Shown: one piece after another, positions 7,786-17,000 of the stretch
Numbering within the stretch: position 1 is the first letter of the stretch
How the letters are laid out: each line of letters begins with the position of its first letter
Origin: Algoriphagus sp. TR-M9
GTDB lineage: Bacteria; Bacteroidota; Bacteroidia; Cytophagales; Cyclobacteriaceae
DNA: 64,000 bases
Direction: 5' to 3'
Assembly: GCF_027594545.1 (NCBI RefSeq)
Contig: NZ_CP115160.1
Coordinates: 526,501-590,500, forward strand
Made by a program: the position numbers and the translations under genes
Notes under the pieces: generated by a model
What the model saw: the letters and a program-made list of their open reading frames with translations, nothing else
The model's database searches: none
What the model was told of the DNA's origin: nothing

Positions 7786-7970
7786 AAAAGTATTAAGATT
7801 GGAATCAAGACAAAAGATAGAGCTGGTCTGGTCACCTTGGGTAATGAAGTCTTCAGACTGCCGATAGATTACCGTCCCTACAGGTCTTCATATCTCCATC
7901 TTGCTGGCAAATCGCCTCCGTCTTTGAATCACAATCCCGAGCCAGCGCTGGGGGAATGGTTCTATATTGA

Positions 7971-8619
7971 ACCCATGGTTGCGTCGTGCCTCCTTACTCT
8001 GGGCTATTACTATTGCATGCCTTCAGCCTGCTTTCAGACTTCCATCTCTGCCACCCTAGCGAATAAGGACTAATACGCTTCGACTCCGCTCAGCGTGACA
8101 GGCTTCCTACCCTTTGGTAAACAGGTATGCCGTTCGGAAGGAAAGGGGAACGTGATTTTAGTAACCACGGTCATTTCGAAGGAGCTCCTAAATTGATGAA
8201 AGAAGCTAATTCTGATTATGCGACTGAGAAATCTCAATCGTAATTCTTAACAGTAACATTGGGGGAGATTTCTCCTCGCATCAGCATTTTCGAGTAGTAA
8301 AACATACACGTTTGCTCGTCGAAATGACCCTGTAACGCGATCTCGGTACAGTTAACCTTCCGACTACCGATACCCAGCAACGGTCACCGGTCACCGGACA
8401 CCTAACTTTCTGACTCTACCTACTTTCAGCTTTGACCTTCTCCCACTAAGTCTGAGACTGCCGCGGCTCGTACCTCACCTCGCAGTGACGGTCACCAACA
8501 CCAAACACCCAACTTCCCGACCTCCCGACTTCCCGACCTCCAAAATATTGAATACCGAATGTCAAAATACCGAAAACGGCAACTTTAAACTTTTCATTTT
8601 AAACTCTCAACTCTTCCAT
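7971..8619 (+). repeat. 650-bp direct repeat, copy 1
   Basis: Nearly identical to 9062-9717. Contains a CCCAGGGTT/CTGGG hairpin remnant, the CTTCGACTCCGCTCAGCGTGACA motif, a GAGAAATCTC...GAGATTTCTC inverted pair and CTTCCCGACCTCCCGAC runs. No gene: the longest frames are interrupted and start without a ribosome-binding site. Confidence 0.9.
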
Positions 8620-8671
8620 CTTGCTGGCATCACGTCTCCGACTCCGAATCAGGATCACGGGCCAGCGCTGG

Positions 8672-8989
8672 TTAACCATTAAATCCTTAATCCCAGGGTT
8701 GAAACCCTAGGCAATAATATGAACCGCCCCTATGGGGCTGATTATTAAAATCTAGTCGTTACTTGGACTGCGCGGGGGGAAGTCAAAATAGCGGGCCAGC
8801 CTGTCCCGATAACGAAGTGTATCGGGAGACTGTTGGCCTAGTGCGGCTGAAGCATTATTTTGACAAGACTTTTGGATACTTTTGGTCTCAAAAGTATCGA
8901 GAGAAAACAACTTTCGCATAAGCCATTATGGTAACTAGGGAAGTTGTCGATTGAATAAAAATAGTTGTCCAATCTGGCTTTTCGGTAAT
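8672..8989. other. Non-coding spacer between the direct repeats
   Basis: No gene seen. It holds several short palindromes: CCCAGGGTTGAAACCCT, GCCCCTATGGGGC, CCCGATA...TATCGGG and GATACTTTTG/CAAAAGTATC with a GTCT loop. Confidence 0.6.
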
Positions 8990-9061
8990 CTTGCTGGCAA
9001 TTACTTCCCGTCTCTGAATGGGGATGGTGTGCCAGCGCTGGTGAAATGCCATTACTTTTTT

Positions 9062-9717
9062 ACCCAGGGTTGCGTCGTGCCTCCTTACCCTGGGCTATTA
9101 CTATTGCATGCCTTCAGCATGCTTCCAGACTTCCATCTCTGCCACCCTAGCGAATAAGGACTAATACGCTTCGACTCCGCTCAGCGTGACAGGCTTCCTA
9201 CCCTTTGGTAAACAGGTATGCCGTTCGGAAGGAAAGGGGAACGTGATTTTAGTAACCACGGTCATTTCGAAGGAGCTCCTAAATTGATGAAAGAAGCTAA
9301 TTCTGATTATGCGACTGAGAAATCTCAATCGTAATTCCTAACAGTAACATTGGGGGAGATTTCTCCTCGCATCAGCATTTTCGAATAGTATCACATTCAG
9401 GTTTGCTCGTCGAAATGACCCTGTAACGCGATCTCGGTACAGTTAACCTTCCGACTTCCGATACCCAGCAACAGTCACCGGTCACCGGACACCTAACTTT
9501 CTGACTCTACCTACTTTCAGCTTTCAGCTTTGACCTTCTCCCACTAAGTCTGAGACTGCCGCGGCTTGTACCTCACCTCGCAGTGACGGTCCCCAACACC
9601 AAACACCCAACTTCCCGACCTCCCGACTTCCCGACCTCCAAAATATTGAATACCTAATGTCAAAATACCGAAAACGGCAACTTTAAACTTTTCATTTTAA
9701 ACTCTCAACTCTTCCAT
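9062..9717 (+). repeat. 650-bp direct repeat, copy 2
   Basis: Second copy of 7971-8619. It is 7 bp longer because TCAGCTT is duplicated in tandem (CTTTCAGCTTTCAGCTTTG at about 9521-9540); otherwise only scattered single-base differences are visible. After 9717 the sequence diverges abruptly: copy 1 runs into a 52-bp element, copy 2 into unrelated DNA ahead of the gene at 9918. Confidence 0.9.
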
Positions 9718-9917
9718 TTGCGGAGGTGTCTCATTCTGGCCAAGCGTATGAGGTTCAGTTTTTAGATTTCAAACTTTAGCCTTTTGACTTCCATGTCTGC
9801 CAATCCCAGGCACAAAATAAACTATTCCGAAGCCTGCGAACATAACGCACATTCGATTGATAACCAGTCTAGTAGAGTGGAATTTTCCTGCATGTTTAAC
9901 CTAAAACCCATATACAT

Positions 9918-10664
9918 ATGGCAAAACAAACAGGAATAATTACACTAAAAGGTCCAGTAGGAAGATTGTCTTTTTACAAGACCAAAGATGGCTATCTCGC
10001 ACGGGAAAAGGGCGGAGTGGAAAAGTCCAGGATCATGAATGATCCCCGCTTTGCAAGAACCCGGGAGAACATCCGGGAATTCACCGACAATGCCACCTCC
10101 TCCAAATTGCTAAGGGATGCGCTGAGGCCGGTGATCTCTCAGATCGGAGACAAGCGGCTCAACCTTAGAATCACCCAATCCATGATGCAGGTGCTCAAAT
10201 CAGACCTGCTCAATGTCAGAGGAGAGAGAAGGGTAAAAGACGGGGATTGGAATCTGATCAAGGACATGGAGATGAATGCTTCCTCATCCTTGGGGAGCAC
10301 TCTTTTCTTTGAGCTTGGTCTCAATGATACTGCGGCAGCTTGGGAGGTTTCACTTCCGGCATTTAATGCACAGGATATGATTGCGATCCCAAGTGGTGCA
10401 AGCCATTACAAGATCACAGCCACAGGAGTGGGAGTGGATTTTGATTTGGGCAGCCGTACTGTAGTCAGTTCAGGTACAGGGTCAATTTCTATTCTGGCAC
10501 CTGTTCTTCCCCAAACACTGACAGTGGACAAAACCCAATTGAGTGGAACCCACTTTGTGTTTGTATTGAGTGTGGAGTTTGTGCAGATGGTGAACGGTAG
10601 CGAGTACTCCATTAACAACGGAGCGCACAATGCCGCCAAGATCGTGGGCGTAGAACAGGCCTAA
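9918..10664 (+). CDS. Conserved Bacteroidota protein of unknown function, DUF6266-like N-terminus
   Basis: 248 residues, no signal peptide. It starts MAKQTGIITLKGPVGRLSFY, then a charged helical part (DPRFARTRENIREF...) to about residue 120 and a beta-rich C-terminal half. I recall many Bacteroidota homologues lacking a named function. The GPVGRLSFYK...YLAREK segment matches GKVGNLVFYQ...LVRS in the DUF6266 protein at 7138. It is the first of four tightly packed genes, one base before the DUF5675 gene, which suggests one transcript and a joint task. Confidence 0.7.
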   Translation: MAKQTGIITLKGPVGRLSFYKTKDGYLAREKGGVEKSRIMNDPRFARTRENIREFTDNATSSKLLRDALRPVISQIGDKRLNLRITQSMMQVLKSDLLNVRGERRVKDGDWNLIKDMEMNASSSLGSTLFFELGLNDTAAAWEVSLPAFNAQDMIAIPSGASHYKITATGVGVDFDLGSRTVVSSGTGSISILAPVLPQTLTVDKTQLSGTHFVFVLSVEFVQMVNGSEYSINNGAHNAAKIVGVEQA

Positions 10665-10665
10665 G

Positions 10666-11094
10666 ATGCGACTGGTACTGCATAGAAAGTACCGGGCAGG
10701 GATTACCCTTGGGAGATTATTCCTGGGAGAGCAGCAGCTCTGCTTTACCCGGGAGCCTCCCAAGGCTTGCTTTGGTACGGGCACTCTCTGTGTGGAGGAA
10801 GGGGTCTATGAACTGGAGCCCATCCACTCAGAGGAGAAAGGCTGGGAGATAGGAGTTGCGGATAAAGGGAAGATTTCCGCTTATCCCTGGGAGGAGCCTA
10901 TGGTTTCCAACTGTATCTATCCCCTGACCTGCTACCGGGCTGACGGTACCCCTTTGTTTACCAAACTGGCATTTCTGAAACTTCTGGAAAGGCTGGAGCG
11001 GGAATGGGAGCGGGGAGAAGTGGTAGAGCTGCAGATTATATCCGAAGGAGTTCCTTACCTACTGGAATCATGTCTGGAGCAGAGCTACTCTTGA
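10666..11094 (+). CDS. DUF5675 family protein
   Basis: 142 residues. RLVLHRKYRAGITLGRLFL near the start and the LCVEEGVYELEPIHSEEKGW segment are typical of DUF5675, a small domain common in Bacteroidota chromosomes and phage-like loci, of unknown activity. The gene starts two bases after the upstream stop and overlaps the next gene by 25 bp. A phage lysis or packaging origin is a guess from context. Confidence 0.75.
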   Translation: MRLVLHRKYRAGITLGRLFLGEQQLCFTREPPKACFGTGTLCVEEGVYELEPIHSEEKGWEIGVADKGKISAYPWEEPMVSNCIYPLTCYRADGTPLFTKLAFLKLLERLEREWERGEVVELQIISEGVPYLLESCLEQSYS

Positions 11095-11279
11095 GTCTGG
11101 CGGGGGCGGTGACCATGATGCTGCTATCGGTGATCGCCTATTTCCTGAAGCTGCTGATCGAAGATACCCGTCAGTTGAGCGGGGAACTGGCCAAGCTGAA
11201 GGAGCTCTTTATCCGCCTGGAAGCTGAGCAGGCACTGCTGAAGAATGTACTGCAGCGTACCCGTAGCCCCCCGGTTTAG
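11070..11279 (+). CDS. Small single-pass membrane protein with coiled coil (holin-like in shape)
   Basis: 69 residues from the ATG at 11070 (MSGAELLLSLAG). One hydrophobic helix spans about residues 4-28. A charged amphipathic helix follows (LKELFIRLEAEQALLKNVL), probably a coiled coil. I prefer this start over the in-frame ATG at 11004 because the extra residues are just the read-through of DUF5675 in another frame. Size and topology resemble small phage holins or spanin-like proteins, but no sequence motif proves this. Confidence 0.6.
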   Translation: MSGAELLLSLAGAVTMMLLSVIAYFLKLLIEDTRQLSGELAKLKELFIRLEAEQALLKNVLQRTRSPPV

Positions 11280-11401
11280 AATCAGTGATCTGTCAACCGT
11301 GGACAGTCGACCGTGGACCGTCGACCCCTGACACTTGTACTGAGCGAAGTCGAAGTATAGGTTTCCAGAACACTTAACATTTAACACTTAACATTTCAAC
11401 A

Positions 11402-11650
11402 ATGAATATACTATCAGAAATAAAACAAAGGGCCTCTGCGCCCACACCTCCTTTTTTCCAAATGCTTAAAAAGGCAGGTTTGCTGATAGCTGCCGTAGGA
11501 ACGGCCGTGCTTACAGCACCGGGAATGGTGCCTGAACTTCTGCTGGAATATGCAGGCTATGCGATTACTGCCGGCACAGTGCTGGTCAGCATCTCCCAGC
11601 TCACCGTGGATGAGGGCTTGGAAGAGAAGCTGATGGCATCGGTGAAGTAA
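11402..11650 (+). CDS. Small two-helix membrane protein of the DUF5675 cassette
   Basis: 82 residues. A short polar start (SEIKQRASAPTPPFFQMLKK) is followed by two hydrophobic segments (about 27-43 and 50-68). I recall similar SPTPPFF-type proteins beside DUF5675 genes in other Bacteroidota, without assigned function. It is separated from the preceding gene by 122 bp containing GTCGACCGTGGACC-type repeat words and a GAGCGAAGTCGAAGT motif. Last gene of the cassette; an AACCTT palindrome follows at 11668. Confidence 0.6.
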   Translation: MNILSEIKQRASAPTPPFFQMLKKAGLLIAAVGTAVLTAPGMVPELLLEYAGYAITAGTVLVSISQLTVDEGLEEKLMASVK

Positions 11651-11667
11651 TCAATTGAACCTTCATT

Positions 11668-11725
11668 AACCTTTGGGGTGTGGTTCCGATCTGTCGCAGG
11701 CAAGAGCGGAACCTCCCCGAAGGTT
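11668..11725. repeat. REP-like palindrome, AACCTT family, third copy
   Basis: Outer arms AACCTTTGGGGT (11668-11679) and CCCCGAAGGTT (11715-11725). The inner arm change from GAGGT to GGGGT is matched on the other side (CCTC to CCCC), a compensatory change. The interior includes GGTTCCG...CGGAACC, a second nested stem. Confidence 0.7.
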
Positions 11726-11838
11726 TCTGGATTCTTGGAGGGAATGACCAGTCAAAAAAGTGTATGCTGGACTTTTGCTCCTTATTAACCTATTGTTGCT
11801 CTTTTAGTAAAGAGGGTTGGTATTGGTTAGAAGAGCTT

Positions 11839-12465
11839 TTACACTGCTAATGACCGGAATCTTGCCGTGCTGGCTATGGTCTGTCTGGAAACCCCAATCA
11901 GATCTCCCAGGTCCTTTTGAGTAAGTAAATCCAGCAAGATGTAGGATTTGCCCTTATGGTCATGTACCTGAAGATCAAAGAAGGAGTCTATGAATGTCAG
12001 CTTTTCTAGCGCTTTCTTTTCATGTATTTTTTTAAGCTTTTTCTCTGCGCTACACCACCTTTTGACCAGATAGGAGATGAACCATTCTGATGTTTCAGGA
12101 GATTGAATCACCATTTTCTTGAAAAAATCCCGACTATACACCCTCAGCTTGGTGTCGATTAGCGATTTAGAAAATTCAAAAAATTGATTGTTCAGGTATC
12201 GCAGATCTCCGAAGAAATCACCTTTCAACAGCACATCAAAGGTGAACTCCTCTCCATCTTCTGTATAGCTGCCCAGTTTGATGGCTCCTTCTAGAATCTC
12301 ATAGATATAAAGATGCTCAGAGCTAGGGTCGTAGATATACTCGTTTTTTTTTATCACACATTCCTTGACCATTCCAGACATTTGATCACCATGAGTAAGG
12401 GAAAGCTTATCATAGAATCTGAAACTGCTGTAGGATTCGTTATTTGGACGTACGGGGGTTGCCAT
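11839..12465 (-). CDS. Crp/Fnr-family transcriptional regulator, short C-terminus
   Basis: 208 residues. The N-terminal part has the cNMP-binding-like fold (YEILEGAIKLGSYTEDGEEF, then LLKGDFFGDLRYL), followed by a dimerisation helix. The helix-turn-helix is LTQKDLGDLIGVSRQTIAS. The protein ends only about nine residues after the recognition helix and so lacks the usual wing; this may be natural or a late frameshift. It lies downstream of the phosphodiesterase/TonB operon on the same strand but is separated by a strong terminator. Target genes unknown. Confidence 0.82.
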   Translation of the reverse strand: MATPVRPNNESYSSFRFYDKLSLTHGDQMSGMVKECVIKKNEYIYDPSSEHLYIYEILEGAIKLGSYTEDGEEFTFDVLLKGDFFGDLRYLNNQFFEFSKSLIDTKLRVYSRDFFKKMVIQSPETSEWFISYLVKRWCSAEKKLKKIHEKKALEKLTFIDSFFDLQVHDHKGKSYILLDLLTQKDLGDLIGVSRQTIASTARFRSLAV

Positions 12466-12561
12466 TATTTTGGTTGATTGCTCACCAAATTTACCCTATA
12501 GAATCCATGCTTAGGTTATGCGTGGTTTAAGTATTGATTATTCGAAGATTACCCCCAAAGC

Positions 12562-12600
12562 ATTTTCAGGAGAGTAAATAAAACTAACTCTCCTGAAAAT
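12562..12600 (-). terminator. Terminator of the phosphodiesterase/TonB receptor operon
   Basis: Perfect 14-bp stem (ATTTTCAGGAGAGT 12562-12575, ACTCTCCTGAAAAT 12587-12600) with an 11-base A-rich loop, 50 bp past the phosphodiesterase stop. Confidence 0.8.
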
Positions 12601-12650
12601 GAATGGGAAGAAGCATGGATATGGGGGCACACCATATTCATGGCTTGCTG

Positions 12651-14009
12651 TTACTTTTTAATGCCTGGGTAAAAGGTGCTTTCCGGCAGTTCTATGGAAA
12701 GATTGAGTAGGTACTTGACTACAGGAGCCACATCTACCAGTCCCATTTCTTGTATTTCTACATTTTCTTTGATTCCTGCGCCCCAGGCTATAAAGCCCGT
12801 TTCTATCTCGTCAAAATCAGGGAAATACCCGTGAGTCCCCCCTCTAGCGGCTTTTAATACACTGCCACTAGTAGATCCGGAGAATGAAATGCCCTGAATA
12901 GGCGCCAGGGCAAGAACTGCATTTGGATCGGCTCCTATCAGGTCCAGTTCTTCCCGCTTAACTACTCTAAATAGCTTTTTGATGTTTTTAGGTAGCTCGT
13001 TTAACAATTGCTTAACCTGAGCTAGGGTCTCTTCATCATTGGGATCCTTCAGGTGAAGGAATGCAGAGGCTCCACTCGTATGAAATGCAGCCTTCCAGTC
13101 GCCCCGGTCTGATTTATTTTCCATCAGGCCTGCTTCCACCAGCCAGATATTTGGACTAATGGAACTGTGTATATTGACAAACCCGTGATCCCCGGTAATT
13201 ATAAATGCAGTTTTGTCCAGAATCCCTGCGCGCTCAGCAGCTTCCATGATTTTACCTATGGCCCGGTCTGTAGCGGCGATGGATTTGTAAACCATAGGTC
13301 CATCTCTTCCTTCTTCATGTTGAAAATGGTCAGTAGCGATCAAGTGCAGAGTAATCAAGTTGGGGCGATATGTTTCCAGTACATATCCTGCCATTTCACC
13401 TATACGGTCCTCCCTGTTCAGGTAATCACCATTAAAGGTTTTTTCGTTTAGCTTACCCAATACATTTAATTCCATTTCTGCTAATAGTCCCTTAGGGGTT
13501 TCCATTTCTCGCATGGGCTCTATTCTTCCATAACCTTCCAGACTCCAAAATTCGGGTAGGTTGTAATCAATGGGGGCATTTACCGAAACCGGCCATAGAA
13601 AACTGGCACTGGTCATGCCATCTGCTTTTACAGCGTCCCAAAGTGTAGGTACCTGGATCAATTCTGACTCCCAATACCAGCGGCCGGTTTGACCATTCGG
13701 TTCAAATGGCGCATTGTAGTAGATTCCATGTTGGGCAGGAAGGTGGCCTGTGATTACTGTAGTATGTGAGGGGTAGGTGACGGAAGGGAATACTCCCGTG
13801 ACCCCAAGAGAGCGAGCACCTTCCCTCGCCATAGTTTGTAGATTAGGTGCTGGCCATTTTTCCTCCAGATAGAAATTGGGTCTGAAGCCATCAATGGAAA
13901 TCAAAATCACATGCTCGGCTGGGCTGCTTTCCTGAGCCCTTGCTAAGCTCGAAATAGATAAACCCAGCGAGAATGCTATTAGTGTTTTATGATAAATTTT
14001 GGAGAACAT
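12651..14009 (-). CDS. Ectonucleotide pyrophosphatase/phosphodiesterase (NPP family)
   Basis: 452 residues from the ATG at 14009; the upstream TTG at 14042 would add residues before a clear signal peptide (MFSKIYHKTLIAFSLGLSIS, cleavage near ARA-Q26). Alkaline phosphatase-superfamily fold: D40 in LISIDGF and nucleophile T78 in FPSVTYPSHTT. Further metal ligands sit in HLIATDHFQHEEG, ITGDHGF and GTHGYFP. NPP enzymes split nucleotides or phosphodiesters in the periplasm. The TonB receptor upstream in the same operon may import the product or substrate (inference). Confidence 0.88.
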   Translation of the reverse strand: MFSKIYHKTLIAFSLGLSISSLARAQESSPAEHVILISIDGFRPNFYLEEKWPAPNLQTMAREGARSLGVTGVFPSVTYPSHTTVITGHLPAQHGIYYNAPFEPNGQTGRWYWESELIQVPTLWDAVKADGMTSASFLWPVSVNAPIDYNLPEFWSLEGYGRIEPMREMETPKGLLAEMELNVLGKLNEKTFNGDYLNREDRIGEMAGYVLETYRPNLITLHLIATDHFQHEEGRDGPMVYKSIAATDRAIGKIMEAAERAGILDKTAFIITGDHGFVNIHSSISPNIWLVEAGLMENKSDRGDWKAAFHTSGASAFLHLKDPNDEETLAQVKQLLNELPKNIKKLFRVVKREELDLIGADPNAVLALAPIQGISFSGSTSGSVLKAARGGTHGYFPDFDEIETGFIAWGAGIKENVEIQEMGLVDVAPVVKYLLNLSIELPESTFYPGIKK

Positions 14010-14029
14010 ATTAGTAATGAATTTATAGG

Positions 14030-14060
14030 AATCCACCCTCAATCAAACTGAGGGTGGATT
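14030..14060 (-). other. Intercistronic hairpin between TonB receptor and phosphodiesterase
   Basis: Perfect 12-bp inverted repeat AATCCACCCTCA (14030-14041) / TGAGGGTGGATT (14049-14060), 7-base loop, no T-run. Placed right after the receptor stop, it could stabilise the receptor message or reduce downstream transcription. Confidence 0.6.
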
Positions 14061-14071
14061 ATGAGAAAAGA

Positions 14072-17000
14072 TTAGAAGAAAATTTTGCCAGAAAGCTGGA
14101 GTTGGAAAGGAGTTCCTCCTGGTGTGGTCACACCTACATTTGGATTCACTTCATACTCATAGGCTTTCTTGACCGGATCAAAGCTTCGGATGGTCAATAG
14201 GTTTTGATTGCCTAGGTTCTTGGTGGTTCCCCATTCTTTATTCAGGAGATTGGCTACGTTGAAAATGTCCAGGCCTAGTTCTATTCCAGATTTTCTTTGA
14301 CCTGTGAAGTAGATTTTCTTTGCTGCTCTTAGATCCCAGTTGCCAAAGTATCCGTTCTCTCCACCATTTCTCACGGCCACCTTACCCAGACTTTCTCGGA
14401 TGTAATCCTGAGCGAGGTTATCTGGGTTGGACAAAACAGCATTCATTCCTTCGATTATGGTTTCAGAAAGTCCTGGAGTCTCCGGGTCAAATACAAAGGC
14501 TAAGTCATTTGAACTCACAAAATCACCATTCACATTTCCGTTTACACGCAGGGAATACCGTGTCCCACCTATTCCTGAATACCTAACTCCAACAGTAAAT
14601 CCCTTCCAGGAAGGCAAGGTGCCATATACTACTACCTTACTTCTGTACTGACCATTAGAGTAGCTCATTGCTGATAAATCTCTAGGATCATCTACCACCA
14701 TTTGGAATAAGGTAGCACTGTTTGCTACGTTTCCATTGTAGGAGGTATTGTCCTTACTGTCATTCCAGGTATAGCTGGCAGAGATCTGACCGTCTTTGTA
14801 ATATTGGTAGGTTCCATCAAGTACTATGGTAAAGGTGTTGTTGCGTCCTTCACTGTTCAGTTCCAATACTCTGCCTATTTCATTGGTTTTTCTACCTTGG
14901 GTCCAATCTGCATTACCATTTGATGTGCTGATGGTCTCAGCGGGAACATAAACACCTCTATTCCCTTCCTCAGTAAGCTGGAAATAAGGTTGATCCACCA
15001 TATTTCTGTCCACATACATGTAGTTATTTCTTGCTAGCGAAGCAATGAAGTTCACTCCCAGTCGCAACTTGTTATTGATGATTCTATTGTACATCAGGTT
15101 TGCCTTATACACCGTAGGTACTTTGAGATCCTCACTGTTCATATTGATAGTGGTCACCGGCGAGATGCCAGGTTGGTTCAAAAGGTCTACTCCAGGTGCA
15201 GTGCTCGGATCGTTTCTGTAGGATTCAAAATTTGGTGTAGGTACCAGATCTCCTGTGATATCTACAGCGAATATCTTGGTACCGTCAAATTGAAGGTTGT
15301 TGACATCAGAATAGTTGTTGAGCGCAGAGCCAAAGATACCAGCACCTACTCTTAGAATATCCTGTTGTTTTTCATTGATATCCCAAGTGAACTGGAATCG
15401 AGGCTGAATCTGAAAACCACCGGTTTTCACGTCTGTGCGCAGGCCTAATTCATCATATACAGTCTGGTTGAAGGAGGGACTGTTTTTGTATGTAGTATAA
15501 TCCCCGCGTAAGCCTAACACTAGTTCCATTCCCTGCCCGAAGTCTGTAGCTGCTTGGGCATAAATACCACCTCCAAAAATACTCTGCTCTACAGTAGGAT
15601 CCTCTGTGGCCACCTCTCTTGCATATCGGTAAGGCTGAAGGTTCTCAAAATTGTCCAATCCTGTAAAATAGAACCTGCCGTTGAATTCACTGGTGGCCAA
15701 GGAGGTAAGGTTGTTTAGAAGTAGGTCAGCTCCAAAGGTGTAATTGGTTCTGCCTTTAGTTAAGTAGAGGTTATTCACCAATTGGTATACGTTAGATTCA
15801 AAACGCTCAGGCAGGTATCTTTGTCCACCGAGTTGAATAGTGGTGTTGACATTCCTTCCATCTACTTCGGATTCTACTCTTTGTACTATAGCTCTTGGGA
15901 TATTGGAGCTGGGCAATTGTTCATTGGGTCTGCCATCATCCAAAGTATAGAGGTATTGGAGCTTGAGCTCGTTGGTCAAGTTATTATTGATTTCTGTTCT
16001 TAAAGAGGCCATCAAGCTATTAGCGGTGGATAAGTGATCTCCATAGACCTCATAAAGGTTGATGGAACTATTGTCTGAAACACCTTGGCTATTAAGGTCT
16101 CGGGAAAAATTATTTCGAATGCTGAGCAGGTTGGCCTGGTTGATTTGATAATCTATTCTTGCAAAAGCAGTGTGAGAATATCTCTTTTTTTCAAAGCTTC
16201 CTGTTTGTGGGGATTCGGCAACCCCATATTCTTCTCTGGCGATTTCTAGGTAGCGGTCCAAAGATGCTTGGGATAAATTGTACCGGTTTTCATCTTCAGG
16301 GGTTCTGATATCTGCGATATAAAGTGGTCTTGCATCCCGCTGTCCATCATAGGCTAAGAAGAAATGCAACTTATCTTTAATAAAAGGTCCTCCTAGAGTA
16401 AAGCCATATTGCTGGATTGAAAACTCATCTTCTCTCTCATTGCCCCTGGTATCATATTTACTGGCCAGCCAGTCAGCTCTGTTGTAAAGGAAGGCTGATC
16501 CATGCAGGGTGTTGGTGCCGGTTTTTGTCACAGCACTTATTATACCTCCTCCACTTCGGCCATTGGTTACATCATAATCATTGGTTACCACCTCAAATTC
16601 CCGGATGGCTTCCATGGATATAGAGAATGGGCCCCTGTTGGTAGATCCACTCGATAGGGGACTTCTGTTGGTCATACCGTCTATGGTGTAGTTGGTGGAC
16701 GAGTACAATTGGCCTAGTAAATTACTGCCTCTGGATACCGGTGAAAGATCAACCAGTGAGTTGAAATTCCTACCGTTTACAGGTAGAGTTTCCATGTCTT
16801 TGGCAGTTACGGCGGTTGAACTCCCAAATCTATCTATACTGTTGTTTAGAGAATTGGCGACAACACTGACCTCACTTAAGGTCTGGGTGTTTTCATCCAG
16901 TTGTATATCCAGCTTGATGCGTTCACCTTGATTCACTGCGTAACCAGTAAAGGTCTTGGTGCCATAGCCTAAATAAGTACAGGTCACCGTGTAGTCATTG

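Larger units (their letters stand above)
7900..9041 (+). repeat. Three further 52-bp elements
   Basis: Copies at 7900-7951, 8620-8671 and 8990-9041, each bounded by CTTGCTGGCA and GCCAGCGCTGG and each exactly 52 bp, like those at 3.2-4.0 kb. The interiors differ strongly; the 8990 copy has GGGGATGGTGT where others have CACAATCCCGG. The second and third lie between the two 650-bp direct repeats. Confidence 0.85.

Noticed and set aside
7971-9717. Direct repeats as the ends of an insertion sequence or transposon
   Set aside because: The DNA between them encodes no transposase and there are no terminal inverted repeats or target duplications that I can see.
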